Source: Cycas panzhihuaensis (taxonomy: Eukaryota; Cycadophyta). From it: a stretch of DNA of 64,000 bases. The stretch spans positions 83,397,741 through 83,461,740 of the forward strand of contig CM041465.1 of assembly GCA_023213395.1 (NCBI GenBank), given 5' to 3'. Position numbers and translations under genes: made by a program. Under the pieces are notes generated by a model that was not told the origin of the DNA, ran no database searches, and saw only the letters and a list, made by a program, of their open reading frames with translations. Positions 9,516 to 20,405 of the stretch are shown here, piece by piece. Each line of letters begins with the position of its first letter. Position 1 is the first letter of the stretch.

Positions 9516-12046
9516 TGTTTCCCGGCTATCGGGAATGGACTTGCGACACATCGACACAGGTTTGTGCAGGTATATGCCTTTACTTTGCTTACTTATGATC
9601 GCGATGGATTGGGAATGGTTTGATTGACATGTGCCTGTCCATATGCACCTGTTTGATTGCTTGTTCATTATGCATGTGCCTAACGGCACCTTTTAGCCTA
9701 TGACGACTCACAGCGGGCATTCATCGTGAATGCGACACCGTATGGCGTACAACCACCCACGACGTCTCCATGGTCTTTCGGGATGCTTTTCTTGGCTGTT
9801 TATCGTGTTCTGGCGTCGCTTATGTTGCAAACCCTTTCTAAGCTGGTTTAACCCTTAGTTAGGTCTTTTTGCCGCTTTGAGCACATGCCCATGACCTAAA
9901 GCGCTCTTGACTAATGTATTTTGAGTTTAACTTATGATTTTACCTTAAAGACACGATTTCTTACTTTAATTTTACATTTTTGGGTTTCGGTTCGTCTGCA
10001 TGATAAATTAAGCGATCATGAGTTCGAGGCGGTACCGGTCGTCTGCATGATAAACTTAAGCATGCTGCTAAGTTTATCGCAGACGACTGTTTAAAATTAA
10101 AAAAAAAGAAACACGATGCCGCGATTTTTCGCGAGCTGGCAGTGGCTCTAACAGTTGGGCGCCCGAGGCCCCCAACGTTCACTTGCTTCACTCAAGACAT
10201 AAAAACGCTTTTTTCCACTCATTTGCCTCATTATTGAATGAATTTTTCTACTCTACTAGACTCTCCTCTCAAGTTTTCTTCACAAAAGACAAGACAAACA
10301 AACAAGAACAAGAGACACCTTTCAACAGCTGTGGGACAGAGGCATCAAGGGCCGCTATTCTTTGGAGATACAGGCCATTCTTGCCCCCCTCACGGACTCC
10401 AATACAAGCATTCCTCCTCTTCACACACATTGAAAGCTTCCAAGAGGATTTTACCAAGAAAACCATTGCAAGAAACCATTTCCATCTCATTTTCTTGCAT
10501 GAGGCTCCACCATCTCACTCTCTTGCAAGGGACATGCTACATTCCTTCATAGGCATCTCTTGGACATTGCTCCAAGTTGCCAAGTGCCTACATGCACTCC
10601 TTCTTCACCATTAGAGGTATTTGGTGTCATTTCTTAAGTGTTTTTGCTTGCTTTTTGTATTATTTTACTTGCAACTCTTTGCTTCCTTTTGTATATGTAT
10701 TCTCTTGGTTTCCCCTTAGCCATTTGATGCAAGGAACCATAGTATTTGTGGCCTATTAGAGTGTTACCCAAGGATAGGCTTAGTTTCCCATTTTTCTTCC
10801 ACTCATCCTTCTTCTCCCATCCTTCTCTTTCGCCATTTCTTGGGCAATAGGCATAAAGGGTTACACGAGGGTTTGAGGAGATAGGCGGGGTTCCGTCCCC
10901 ATTCTAGTCCTACTCCCCAAGGGTTCCGCCCTTTTTCCTCTCCCCTTTATCTCCCGCTTTTGCTTAAGAAATAGGGCTAGAAGGCTTTGGAGAATCGGTT
11001 GAGTGCTTACTTTGGCTTATGCTACCCGTTGCTCCATGATCCTTCTTGTTGCATGCTAGCATCATTTCCCTTACATTACGTGGAGACCTCTCGTGGGTGA
11101 GTTAGCCATCCCGAGGCTATACTCAACCCCATTCGAGTGCGTTTGTGGTGTATGACCGCATGCACATCATATGACGTTGTTTCTTTTATTGCATGATAGT
11201 GCTTAACTATGTCCTTTTAGCTTAGTTTGCTTTACTTGCAACATATATACATATATCTTTTGTATCTCGTAGCCCCTCTTTCGAGAGGAAGGTATTCCGC
11301 TTATTTGCTTGCAGGAGCGTTCGGAACAAAGGGGCGCATAGGGTCGACCCATTGCCGGTCGACGCTTGTTTGGTACGTTCTCCCTTTTGTTTATGTCGCT
11401 TTGAGCTTTATTTTCTATCGTTTCAGTTTAGTTAGTGTTTATTTGCTTTCGGGGAGGTAAGTGATCCCCCATCACCGCTTGCAACCGACGTCGCATACGA
11501 GGAGGACGACGGGAGGAAGCGCAACCGTGGACGGACACTTGCGTCTCAATTCAGCCATGGGATCCGGTATTCTCGCTCACCTTCCATACTCTTTTTCGTG
11601 CTCTTACGTTTCTTTACACTTGCTTTAGTAGTTAAAGAACATAAGAAAAAGGGAAGAAATAACTATTTATTTTGTACTTGCTTTTTACTGCATTTGCTTT
11701 ACTTGTACCTTTCTTTGCTATACCGCGTATTATGGTATTTGAGATCCTTTGGATCCCTCCTTAGCTCTTGCATATATCTTACCCGTGACACGTTTGGTTG
11801 GTTGCCCCTTCACGCTTTCTCATTGCCTTGAGAAGTAGCGGCGTCTGATTCCTTTTCCCTTCCGGCCATCAGAAGGTAGGAGGGCCTCGCCTTGCGGCTA
11901 CTGGAAGCAACCAGGCACCTTGCGATCCGTGCCGCTCCGGCGCCGCACGGACGTCCCGAGGTATGATCTTCGTTCTTTAGCCTATTAGCCACATGGTTTT
12001 GTGTCCTTCCGCTAGGCGTTGGATCATTGCCGTGGAGAGCGTTTCT
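9516..12046 (+). repeat. 5' LTR of GC-rich element
   Basis: Opens TGTTTCCCGGCTATCGGGAA and matches 16764-19304 from end to end. Long AT-rich runs are identical between copies, while CG-rich spots differ by many 1-4 base insertions, deletions and substitutions. It holds several short open frames with no family resemblance, which are chance frames in LTR DNA. Confidence 0.9.
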
Positions 12047-12063
12047 TGGCGACCATACTGGGG
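12047..12063 (+). other. Primer binding site of GC-rich element
   Basis: TGGCGACCATACTGGGG directly follows the LTR. A site beginning TGG pairs with a tRNA CCA end, and the TGGCG form is common in Athila/Tat-type gypsy elements. I do not assign the tRNA. Confidence 0.65.
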
Positions 12064-13340
12064 CCCCGAAGAGGAGCTAGATCCGCTTCCCCTTCGTGTT
12101 GGTGCTCTTGCCTTTTGGTTGGCTCGCTTTTTGTGTTTTGTGTTGGGCAACCCCAGCGGGTTTGCGATCTTTCCTTCCTTTTCCTTTTCGCTTTTCTAAC
12201 AACGCTCATGGAGGCGTTGCATGCGACGCTTTCGCGCCGGCCATGGGTTTGCCCGTTGTTAGAAGACCAATCGTCGCTTCATTCCATCGCCGAGCCCCTG
12301 CTTTAAGAATGGAAGGTTACCCGTCCGATTGGGCCTACCATGCCATGACTTCGGGAACTCATGAGTTCCCTTCGTCTGCTCCGAATCCACCCGTGAGGGC
12401 GAGGATTCCGCCTATTACCCCGATGACTATTTCCACCCAAGATTTTGAGCCTTCCACTCATGCGTGGAAGATCCGGCTACTCGTGAGACCCGCCACCCCA
12501 CCGGGCGAGCCTTACGAGGAGCCACTGAGGTCCCCTACCTCAAGTCCCTTCGACCTCGTATGGCTATGAGGATACCCCTCCCGCCGACGCTGGCCGAGGC
12601 GCCACAGTACTTTCGGCGTCACGCCAACCGCCTCCTAGATGGTTAACGGAGATGCTACGCAACGTGGCGACTTCCTCATCCATGCCCACGTCATCTACGA
12701 CGATTGATCGTCCGCCCGCCGCACACACGCCCTATGCCGTGTCTACCCGGCTCTAAGGCGAGTGTTGCGTTTGCGATCCTACCGTGGTCCCACTTCCTCG
12801 GGACTCAGCCGCATCTTTCCCTCAACTCGGGTTAGTATGCCTTGCTCAAACCAAACGCACGTGCCACCGAACGTGGCGCACGCGTTCCCTAGTAGGCCTC
12901 GAGGCCTCGCTAGCGCCGGCCACCATGTAGGACCCACTCCACGTATGTCCGAACCCGTTGGTGGTCCTTCTCTTTACGTGCCCCTGTGCTACACGTCACA
13001 ACCTTGGGGTGGCAAGGGAAACCACCTCCACATGGAGTGGACCTGTTGCACCCATATGGGGTCGCGCCACCTACGGTGGCCCATATGGGCAAACCCGGCC
13101 CTCACCCCTGCTTCCGACGCCAACATGACTCCTGCACAAGACAAGGGAGCGCGCCTTTCCGAACATCTACCCGCACCCCCTTCCCACAAGGGGTGTTTCT
13201 CAAGGAGGGATGGGACCGACACCCCCATCCGTTCCTTCTTGGGTTGTCGATCCCTTAGCCTGTGCAAGGACACGTCCTTTCGTGGACTATAGGTCGACGC
13301 CTTGTCTGCTGAGGCGTTGAGAACTAACTTGCCGCCTCAT
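12064..13340 (+). other. Leader region of GC-rich element
   Basis: 1.3 kb of GC-rich, proline- and serine-codon-rich DNA between primer site and gag. Open frames are broken into short overlapping pieces and none resembles a known domain. It may include a disordered Gag N-terminus damaged by frameshifts. The phrase AAATTTGATGGGACTTCATC near 13356 looks like the start of the Gag core in another frame. Confidence 0.45.
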
Positions 13341-13392
13341 CCTCTGAAGTCCCCAAATTTGATGGGACTTCATCGCAGACCCAACCGAGCAT

Positions 13393-13791
13393 GTGCGCAA
13401 TTTTTCCATGGCGTGCATTGACTATTGGGCCCACGACCACATCTTGATGAAGCTCTTCCGCGATCCTTGCAGGCGACGCCTCAAGTGGTTCTACCGCCTT
13501 GGCCCATTCGATCTCCTCATTCCAAATTTAGTGGACGAGTTCGTCAACTATTTTGACGTAGCGCGCCCATTCGAGAGCGGAATGAAGGCGCTTTTGTCGC
13601 TCAAACAAGGTCACGATGAGATGAACCGTGACTTTGTGCGACGCTTTCACGACCTCCTTCACTCCACCAAGGCCACATTGCCTGAGGAGTTGAAGAGGGA
13701 TCTCTTTGTCAATGCACTTCGTCCTGAGGTGCACGTGGAGGTCCTCAAGATGGGGGCAACCACGCAGACTCCGCCATCTCGAGGTGTTTAG
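13393..13791 (+). pseudogene. Gag core (Retrotrans_gag-like) of GC-rich element
   Basis: The 132-codon frame has the gypsy Gag core pattern: LKWFYRLGPFDLLIPNLVDEF, then NYFDVARPFES, LLSLKQGHDEMNRDFVRRFHDLLH, and LPEELKRDLFVNALRPEVH. Gag forms the particle that packages the RNA. The frame is broken at both ends. Upstream, the Gag continues in a different frame around 13370-13390. Downstream, it shifts near the GGGGGC run (about 13750) and continues in the frame of the next ORF, where the expected ISRCLALEAIEIQAGLKK is read. Single-base indels, real or sequencing-derived, therefore split an otherwise well-kept Gag. Confidence 0.85.
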
Positions 13792-13793
13792 CT

Positions 13794-15341
13794 TTGGAGG
13801 CTATTGAGATCCAAGCGGGACTCAAGAAACCTCCCAAGCCCTCGCAACGTCGTGAGGCGCCTCCTCCAGCGAAGGAGACCACACCTTCGCAGCCCGCTAG
13901 GACCACCTCTCACCCGACTGAGAGGACCTTAGATCCTCTTACCTCCGCTATTCGCTCATTTGAGCGAACGATGAAGGAGCTAAAACTCCAACCTCCTTCG
14001 TCACCTACCTCCCATAGACCTGTCCAGCAGACTTCTCGTGCGATGCCCCCCAAAGGGGGCAACACCCAGTCTTCTCAAGCAAGGAGGATCGATCCTCCCC
14101 TTGAGAAGAGGTGGTGTTCCATCCACGGGGAGTGTTTCCATGACGATGCGCGTTGCCGGGCACAACACCCACGCGACTCGTCCCCCAGGCGAGCATCGAG
14201 ACCTAACCTCGATCAGCCTGTTCATAGAGACCCGTTCCCCAAACATGGGGAACGTGGTCGCGATGTTCAACAAAGATACAGTCAGAATCGGGATAGGTCC
14301 CCCGATTCTCGCCCTTCGCATGGTAGAGGGAAGGGTGTGCGAAGGTCACCTTCACCTTCGCGCTCCCCTGACCGCCGTGCTTCATCACCTTCGCGGTCCC
14401 GCTACAAGGGAAAGAAGGTTGTCCAATTGCTTGAGACCACTCCGTTATATGCCTTAACCCGGTCCCAAGCTGCTAAAGAGGCAGCTGGTGCCTCTTCATC
14501 TACATCTCACCTTGATCCTCTTCCGGAAGCTGTTCCTCCGGAGATTCCTGCGCTTCCCAAGACTATTCCCGTCCGCCCCGGTCGATTCGACTTTAGAAGG
14601 GCGCTTACCCAACCCACGGGGAAGGGTAAACCCTTTTCTATTGTTGACGAGCTCTATACCGTCGCCGCGGGAATGTCCTTGATGGACGTCTTGAGAAGCT
14701 GCCCTGAGCAACGTGCTCTTCTTCTTGAAGCTCTTGGCCAACAAGACGCTTCCATCCATGCGATAGGTGCTACCTCCCATGGGCCACCTGTCATCTCCTT
14801 TGATCCCAGAGATCTCCCATCTCCCAAAGCGGAGAAGCTTTTGCATTACCCGCTCGTCATTACCATTGATACTGCTGATTGTATCGTAAAGAGGACCATT
14901 GTAGATAATGGCTCCTCGGTTAATGCTATGCCTGTGCGTATGCTCAAGGAGCTAGGCATAGTAGCTCTTGAGTCTGTCCCTTGGAAATGCCAAGGGTATG
15001 ATGGGATCGAAGTCCTCCGGGGGCGCCTCCCTATCCCTCACCTTAGGAGGAAAACCGTTTGCCGAGTTGCCGACTCGGCCGATGTGGAGTACAACCTCTT
15101 GTTGGGCCATGGCTCGACCCGGATGGGAGCAGTCTGCTCCACTCAGTGGGGGCAACTTAAATTTGTCCATGAAGGACAAGTTAAAGTTGTCGCTCGTGAG
15201 CCTATGCCGTCTCACACCTCTCATCCAGCCTACCAGGCTGTTTTCGATGATGAAGATAGTGATCCTGAGGAGGTTACCCCTTCCGTGGGACCTTTGTTTC
15301 AGGAGACCGACCTTCATCGCCGGACTTATGCCATGCCATGA
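13794..15341 (+). CDS. Gag C-terminus and aspartic protease of GC-rich element
   Basis: A 515-codon frame continues Gag. Residues 1-100 are Pro/Ser/Lys-rich. Around residues 106-120 is a zinc-binding motif of the form C-x2-H-x4-H-x4-C (WCSIHGECFHDDARC), as in Athila/Tat-like Gags. Residues about 160-210 form an Arg/Ser dipeptide-rich stretch. A TLR-type protease domain starts near residue 355, with IVDNGSSVNAMP as active site (DNGSS for the usual D-S/T-G) and YNLLLGHGS as the late ILGR-like motif. The frame ends in an acidic tail, with no RT following. The ATG at 13794 is not a real start; the frame belongs to the Gag begun upstream. Confidence 0.8.
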   Translation: MEAIEIQAGLKKPPKPSQRREAPPPAKETTPSQPARTTSHPTERTLDPLTSAIRSFERTMKELKLQPPSSPTSHRPVQQTSRAMPPKGGNTQSSQARRIDPPLEKRWCSIHGECFHDDARCRAQHPRDSSPRRASRPNLDQPVHRDPFPKHGERGRDVQQRYSQNRDRSPDSRPSHGRGKGVRRSPSPSRSPDRRASSPSRSRYKGKKVVQLLETTPLYALTRSQAAKEAAGASSSTSHLDPLPEAVPPEIPALPKTIPVRPGRFDFRRALTQPTGKGKPFSIVDELYTVAAGMSLMDVLRSCPEQRALLLEALGQQDASIHAIGATSHGPPVISFDPRDLPSPKAEKLLHYPLVITIDTADCIVKRTIVDNGSSVNAMPVRMLKELGIVALESVPWKCQGYDGIEVLRGRLPIPHLRRKTVCRVADSADVEYNLLLGHGSTRMGAVCSTQWGQLKFVHEGQVKVVAREPMPSHTSHPAYQAVFDDEDSDPEEVTPSVGPLFQETDLHRRTYAMP

Positions 15342-15344
15342 GCC

Positions 15345-16763
15345 AAACCTAGTTAGGTTTGCCCCTATTGGCGAGGTGGTTACTACATTTAGCCGCCATG
15401 AGTGATTCGATTCGGATAGCGAGGGTTATGGGCCCTCTCCTCGACGTGTCACCGGTTTCATGAGCACCTAGGGGAATATCTCGATCGGATATTCCTGCTC
15501 TTCCTCATTCTACAGTGGCTCCCGAGCCACTGGTCCTAAACCAGCCATTTATTTTACCTCCTCGGCCTCCCCGAGCGATTTCACGTAAGCGCCCACGTCG
15601 GCGAGCCACTCATAGAGGCACTTCTTCTTCACGTTCTAGATCCTTACCTCGGACTAGAGCCACTCCTACTCGGATGCAACCTTGCCACGGGTCTACGTGT
15701 GCCAAGTCTTGCACTCATCCGTTCGACCATAGCAAGTTTACTGGTAGACCTAGCCACACTGGCCCTACTCTTCGTCACCTATCTCCTACCCTGCGTGTGA
15801 CTACCCCTACCTTTATGGGGTCTAGGCACACCTCTTCCTCTCTTCGTGCTCTGAAACGAGCCTAAACTACCATTTTAAATTGTTCCCATTCCTCCCAACC
15901 ACGGGTGGAATGGCAATTTAAGATGGATTCATGCTCCGAAACGAGCCTAAACTACCATCTTAGGTTGTCCCCATTCCTCCTAACTGCGGGTTGAATGGCA
16001 ATTTAAGGTGGATTTTTCTTCAGTTTCGCTTCTTTCCGCCTCCTGCGGAACCCGCGTTTCCATGAGCTATTGGGAGCCTTTGTCTTCCTATTTTGGGCAT
16101 TCCCCAAACTAGGACGACGCTAGGGAGGATCGTTGCTCCCCCTTCCGTGCTTGTTGTTTCCTTCGCATATTCCGCTATGCTCCCTCGTGACGTGCATGTC
16201 GCCTATCTTCTAACCTCACACCTCTCGATCACCTCACGCTACGGTGGATGTGTGTGCTCCTGTTAGACATATGGCCATACATGGAAGGAAACGCATGCAT
16301 ATTACAACAAAATATTTACAACAAATGTCTACAACATATTTACAACATACAAAAATCATTCATTTACAAAATAAATCATACATGCTACCTCTATCATACA
16401 TGATACACACCATTTCATGTGGAGGCTTGTCGGCGCCGTGCCCAAGTCTCTAGTTCTTTGGTTAGTTAGATGCGCTGTTTCTTTGGATGCCTGCTACTTC
16501 ATAGTGCACCTTGGTAACGTGGGCATCCCGTTCTTCTTGGTTACTTTCGCCGATGTTTAGACGACGCGTGAGGCGCCCCTCACGTTGTCCTCGTCTCTGC
16601 CGCCCTTGTCCACGCTGCCCGCCACGACACTTGCCTACACCCTTGGATCACGTCTTTGCTCTTGATTGCTCTTATATATATATATGCATCCGCTACTCAT
16701 GTTTTCTTGATTGTCGATTCGCCATCACATTACGCCTCGGCGGTGAGGCTCACGCGCGAGGCG
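15345..16763 (+). other. Noncoding 3' interior of GC-rich element
   Basis: No RT, RNase H or integrase motif in any frame. A basic low-complexity frame at 15515-15865 is not convincing. It contains the 85-base tandem hairpin repeat and a short AT-rich island (16290-16420) with repeated TTACAACA. No purine tract is visible directly before the 3' LTR, which is unusual. Confidence 0.6.
15848..16017 (+). repeat. Two 85-base tandem repeats, each a potential hairpin
   Basis: Units start at 15848 and 15933 (GCTCTGAAACGAG and GCTCCGAAACGAG). Within each, ACCAT.TTA..TTG.CCCATTCCTCC pairs with a downstream GAATGGCAATTTAAG.TGG arm, giving an imperfect stem of about 18-20 bases in RNA. Confidence 0.75.
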
Positions 16764-19304
16764 TGTTTCCCGCTATCGGAATGGACTTGACACATCGACA
16801 CGGGTTTGTGCGGTATATGCCTTTACTTTGCTTACTTATGATCGCCGCAGAATTGGGAATGGTTTGATTGACATGTGCCCGTCCATATGCACTGTTTGAT
16901 TGCTTGTTCATTATGCATGTGCCTAACGGCACCTTTTAGCCTATGACGACTCACAGCGGGGGCATTCATCAGCGAATGCGACACCCCGTATGGCGCACAA
17001 CCACCCACGACGTCTCCATGGTCTTTCGGATGCTTTTGCCTACTGTTTATGCGTGTTACAAGGCCGCTTATGTTGCAAACCCTTTCTAAGCTGGTTTAAC
17101 CCTTAGTTAGGTCTTTTGCACCGCTTGAGCACATGCCCATGACCTACAACTGCACCGGACCAATGTGTCCTGAGTGTAACTTATGATTTTACCCTAAAGA
17201 CCGATTTCTTACTTTAATTTTCTGCTTTTTGGGTTTCGGTTCGTCTGCATCATAAATTAAGCTGCATGGAGTTAAAGGCGGTACTAGTGCGCATCATGAT
17301 AAACTTAGCGATCAGCTAAGTTTATCGCGCATTTAATCGCTTAAAATTTAAAAGAAACACGCGATGCTGCTCGCGATTTTTCATGAATCGCCACAGGTTC
17401 TAACAGTTGAGGCGCCCGAGGCCCCCAACGCTCACTTGCTTCACTCGAGACATAAAACGCTTTTTCACTCATTTGCCTCATTATTGAATGAATTTTTCTA
17501 CTCTCTACTAGACTCTCCTCTCAAGTTTTCTTCACAAAAGACAAGACAAACAAACAAGAACAAGAGACACCTTTCAATTGTGGGACGAGGCATCAAGGGG
17601 CCGCTATTGCTTGGAGATAGGGCCATCACGCCTCTACTGAGCTCCAATACAAGCATTCCTCCTCTTCACACACATTGAAAGCTTCCAAGAGGATTTTTAC
17701 CAAGAAAACCATTGCAAAGAAACCATTTCCATCTCATTTTCTTGCATGAGGCGCCACCATCTCACTCTCTTGCAAGGGACATGCTACATTCCTTCATAGG
17801 CATCTCTTGACCGCCTCCAAGTTGCCAAGTGCCTACATGAACTCCTTCTTCACCATTAGAGGTATTTGGTGTCATTTCTTATGTGTTTTTGCTTGCTTTT
17901 TGTATTATTTTACTTGCAACTCTTTGCTTCCTTTTGTATATGTATTCTCTTGGTCCCTTAGCCATTTGATGCAAGGAACCATAGTATTTGTGGCCTATTA
18001 GAGTGTTACCAAGGATAGGCTTAGTTTCCCATTTTTCTTCCACTCATCCTTCTTCTCCCATCCTTCTCTTTCACCATTTCTTGGGCAAACAAGCATAAAG
18101 GGTTACACGAGGGTTTGAGGGAGATAGGCGGGTTCCGTCCCCATTGCCGGCCCTACTCCCCAAGGGTTCCGTCCTTTTCCTCTCCCCTTTATCTCCCGCT
18201 TTGCTTAAGAAATAGGGCTAGAGAGGCTTTGGAGAATCGGTTGAGTGCTTACTTTGGCTTATGCTACCCGTTGCTCCATGATCCTTCTTGTTGCATGCTA
18301 GCATCATTTCCCTTACATTCGTGGAGACCTCTCGTGGGTGAGTTAGCCATCCCGAGGTTATACTCAACCCCATTCGGTGCGCTTGTGGTGTATGACCGGC
18401 ATGCCCGCTATATGACGTTGTTTCTTTTATTGCATGATAGTGCTTAACTATGTCCTTTTAGCTTAGTTTGCTTTACTTGCAACATATATACATATATCTT
18501 TTGTATCTCGTAGCCCTCTTTCGAGAGGAAGGTATTCGCTTATTTGCTTGCAGGGAGCGTTCGAACAAAGGCGCATAGGTCGACCCATCACGGCCGACGC
18601 TTGTTTGGTATGTTCTCCCTTTTGTTTATGTCGCTTTGAGCTTTATTTTCTATCGTTTCGCTTTAGTTAGTGTTTATTTGCTTTCGGGAGGTAAGTGATC
18701 CCCATCACCGCTTGCAACCGACGTCGCACACGAGGAGGACGACGGGAGGAAGCGCAACCGTGGACGGACACCTGCGTCTCAGCCCAACCGCCGGATCCAG
18801 GTATTCTCCGCTCACCTTCCATACTCTTTTTTCGTGCTCTTACGTTTCTTTACACTTGCTTTAGTAGTTAAAGAACATAAGAAAAAGGGGAAGAAATAAC
18901 TATTTATTTTGTACTTGCTTTTTACTCTGCATTTGCTTTACTTGTACCTTTCTTTGCTATACCCCGCGTATTATGGTATTTGAGATCCTTTGACCGATCC
19001 CTCCTTAGCCGCTCTTGCATATATCTTACCCGTGACACGTTTGGTTGGTTGCCCCTTCGCTTTCTCATTGCCTTGTGAAGGAGCGGCGCGAAGTTTCCTT
19101 TTCCCCTTCCCGGCCATCCGAAGGGTAGGAGGGTCTCGCCTTGCACGGCTACCTGGAAGCAACCAGGCACCTTGCAGTCCCGTACCCGCGCTCCGGCGCA
19201 CGGACGTCCCGCGAGGTATGATCTTCGTTCTTTAGCCTATTAGCCCTGTGGTTTTGTGTCCTTCCCGCTAGGCGTTGGATCATTGCCCCGTGGAGAGCGT
19301 TTCA
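16764..19304 (+). repeat. 3' LTR of GC-rich element
   Basis: Homologous to 9516-12046 and ends GTTTCA, followed by the CCATC duplication at 19305-19309. Confidence 0.9.
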
Positions 19305-19433
19305 CCATCCATAATGGTGAATAAGAGGAAACCCCTAACCTTTAAAGTATGTAAGTAATTTTCACAGATTTGGGGGATTTACCTAAAGGATTATGATTCT
19401 ATCTCTTAATTTGAGTTCCTTACCACTATGAGC
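19305..19433 (+). other. Leader segment of ancient gypsy between two insertions
   Basis: 129 bases of host-element DNA separate the GC-rich element from the 10.5 kb gypsy element. The last five bases (TGAGC, 19429-19433) are the target duplication of the latter. Confidence 0.6.
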
Positions 19434-20265
19434 TATTGGGGCATATTGTGACATGCTGGGCTATGAGAGGACTAGAGATAGACTAGGTAACCGTGGATGT
19501 GCAGGTACAAACCGTACAGAGGTTGGCATGCAGCAAAAATATGAAAAAGTCATCATTCTGGGTATGTATAACAGGTGTGTACCTAAGAAGGTACGCAACA
19601 CAAATATGTACCTCTGGCAGAACGTAAGCAGATGGTAAAGGTACGCATGGCAAAACTTGACAGAAGGATACAGATGACATCGACGCATACATACAGACGC
19701 ATTTAATGGATTAAGACAATGGTTATGGAGATTAACCAATGGTTAGCAAAAGGTACGTTTGTGACTAAAAGGGTATGATTATGATAGACAGTCATAACCC
19801 TTCAGTCAAAGGACACCAAGAAGGTGTATTTAAGTGATTTCACAAGGACCATTTGGCTAGGGTGAGAGCCAAGTATTCAGACACATGTTGGTATGAAGAC
19901 CAGTACATATGACAGTAGCCTAAAGTCATGTACTGATGTGTACCTTTTGGGTACGTATGTGGCAGTGACAGTGTATGTGGATCGAATGCACAGGGAATGC
20001 ATTCCATCACCTTTTGTACAAGAACTTATTGCTTAATAAAATAAAGAGTTATATGGAAATATAGATTCTATGCATGTAATGAGGATGAATTGCTGAATAT
20101 GTGATGATTACTATACTGCTGTATGTAAACTATGACATAACTATATGGAATGATGAATAAATATATGTGATGATTATGTTTACTATATCCTAAACTAGAG
20201 TAGAACTTGTGTTACCTTGACAAGTGCATTGATCTCATAAGGTGTGTGAAACTTATAAGTAAACA
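19434..20265 (+). repeat. 5' LTR of gypsy copy 1
   Basis: Opens TATTGGGGCATATTGTGA (TG decayed to TA) and ends AAACA. It holds several GGTACG-type boxes, a TATTTAAG promoter-like box near 19827 and AATAAAATAAAG near 20036. It matches 29107-29939 throughout and the LTR at 59743 less closely. Confidence 0.92.
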
Positions 20266-20282
20266 TTGGTTCCATTGCCCAC
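20266..20282 (+). other. Primer binding site of gypsy copy 1
   Basis: TTGGTTCCATTGCCCAC adjoins the LTR. The second copy has TTGGTTCTGTTGCCTAC at the same place (60664). The TGG start fits a tRNA CCA end; the tRNA is not assigned. Confidence 0.6.
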
Positions 20283-20405
20283 ATCCATTGAGGAGGGACG
20301 AGGCCTAGGAGTTTCACAAGGAGGAATGTGTAAAAGATAGAGGACCTTGGCTATCGTCGTGATGGCACGATGTAACTAAGCCTCTGACAGCTAGGGGACC
20401 TTCCA

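Larger units (their letters stand above)
9516..19304 (+). mobile_element. GC-rich gag-protease gypsy element with 2.5 kb LTRs (LARD-like)
   Basis: A 9.8 kb insertion with a base composition much richer in G+C than its surroundings. It has LTRs of about 2.53 kb (9516-12046 and 16764-19304), a TGG-starting primer site, a Gag with zinc-binding motif and an aspartic protease, but no RT, RNase H or integrase. It therefore needed enzymes from a partner element. Target duplication CCATC is intact. It interrupts the ancient gypsy element just after that element's presumed primer site. Its gag is recognisably the same family as the decayed gag at 31030. Confidence 0.85.

Noticed and set aside
10183-10614. 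143-codon open frame in the 5' LTR of the GC-rich element
   Set aside because: Disrupted in the homologous 3' LTR region (17430-17860) and resembles no family; chance frame in LTR DNA.
12096-13292. Several overlapping frames on both strands in the leader of the GC-rich element
   Set aside because: GC-rich DNA gives long chance frames; no domain, and frames on opposite strands compete equally.
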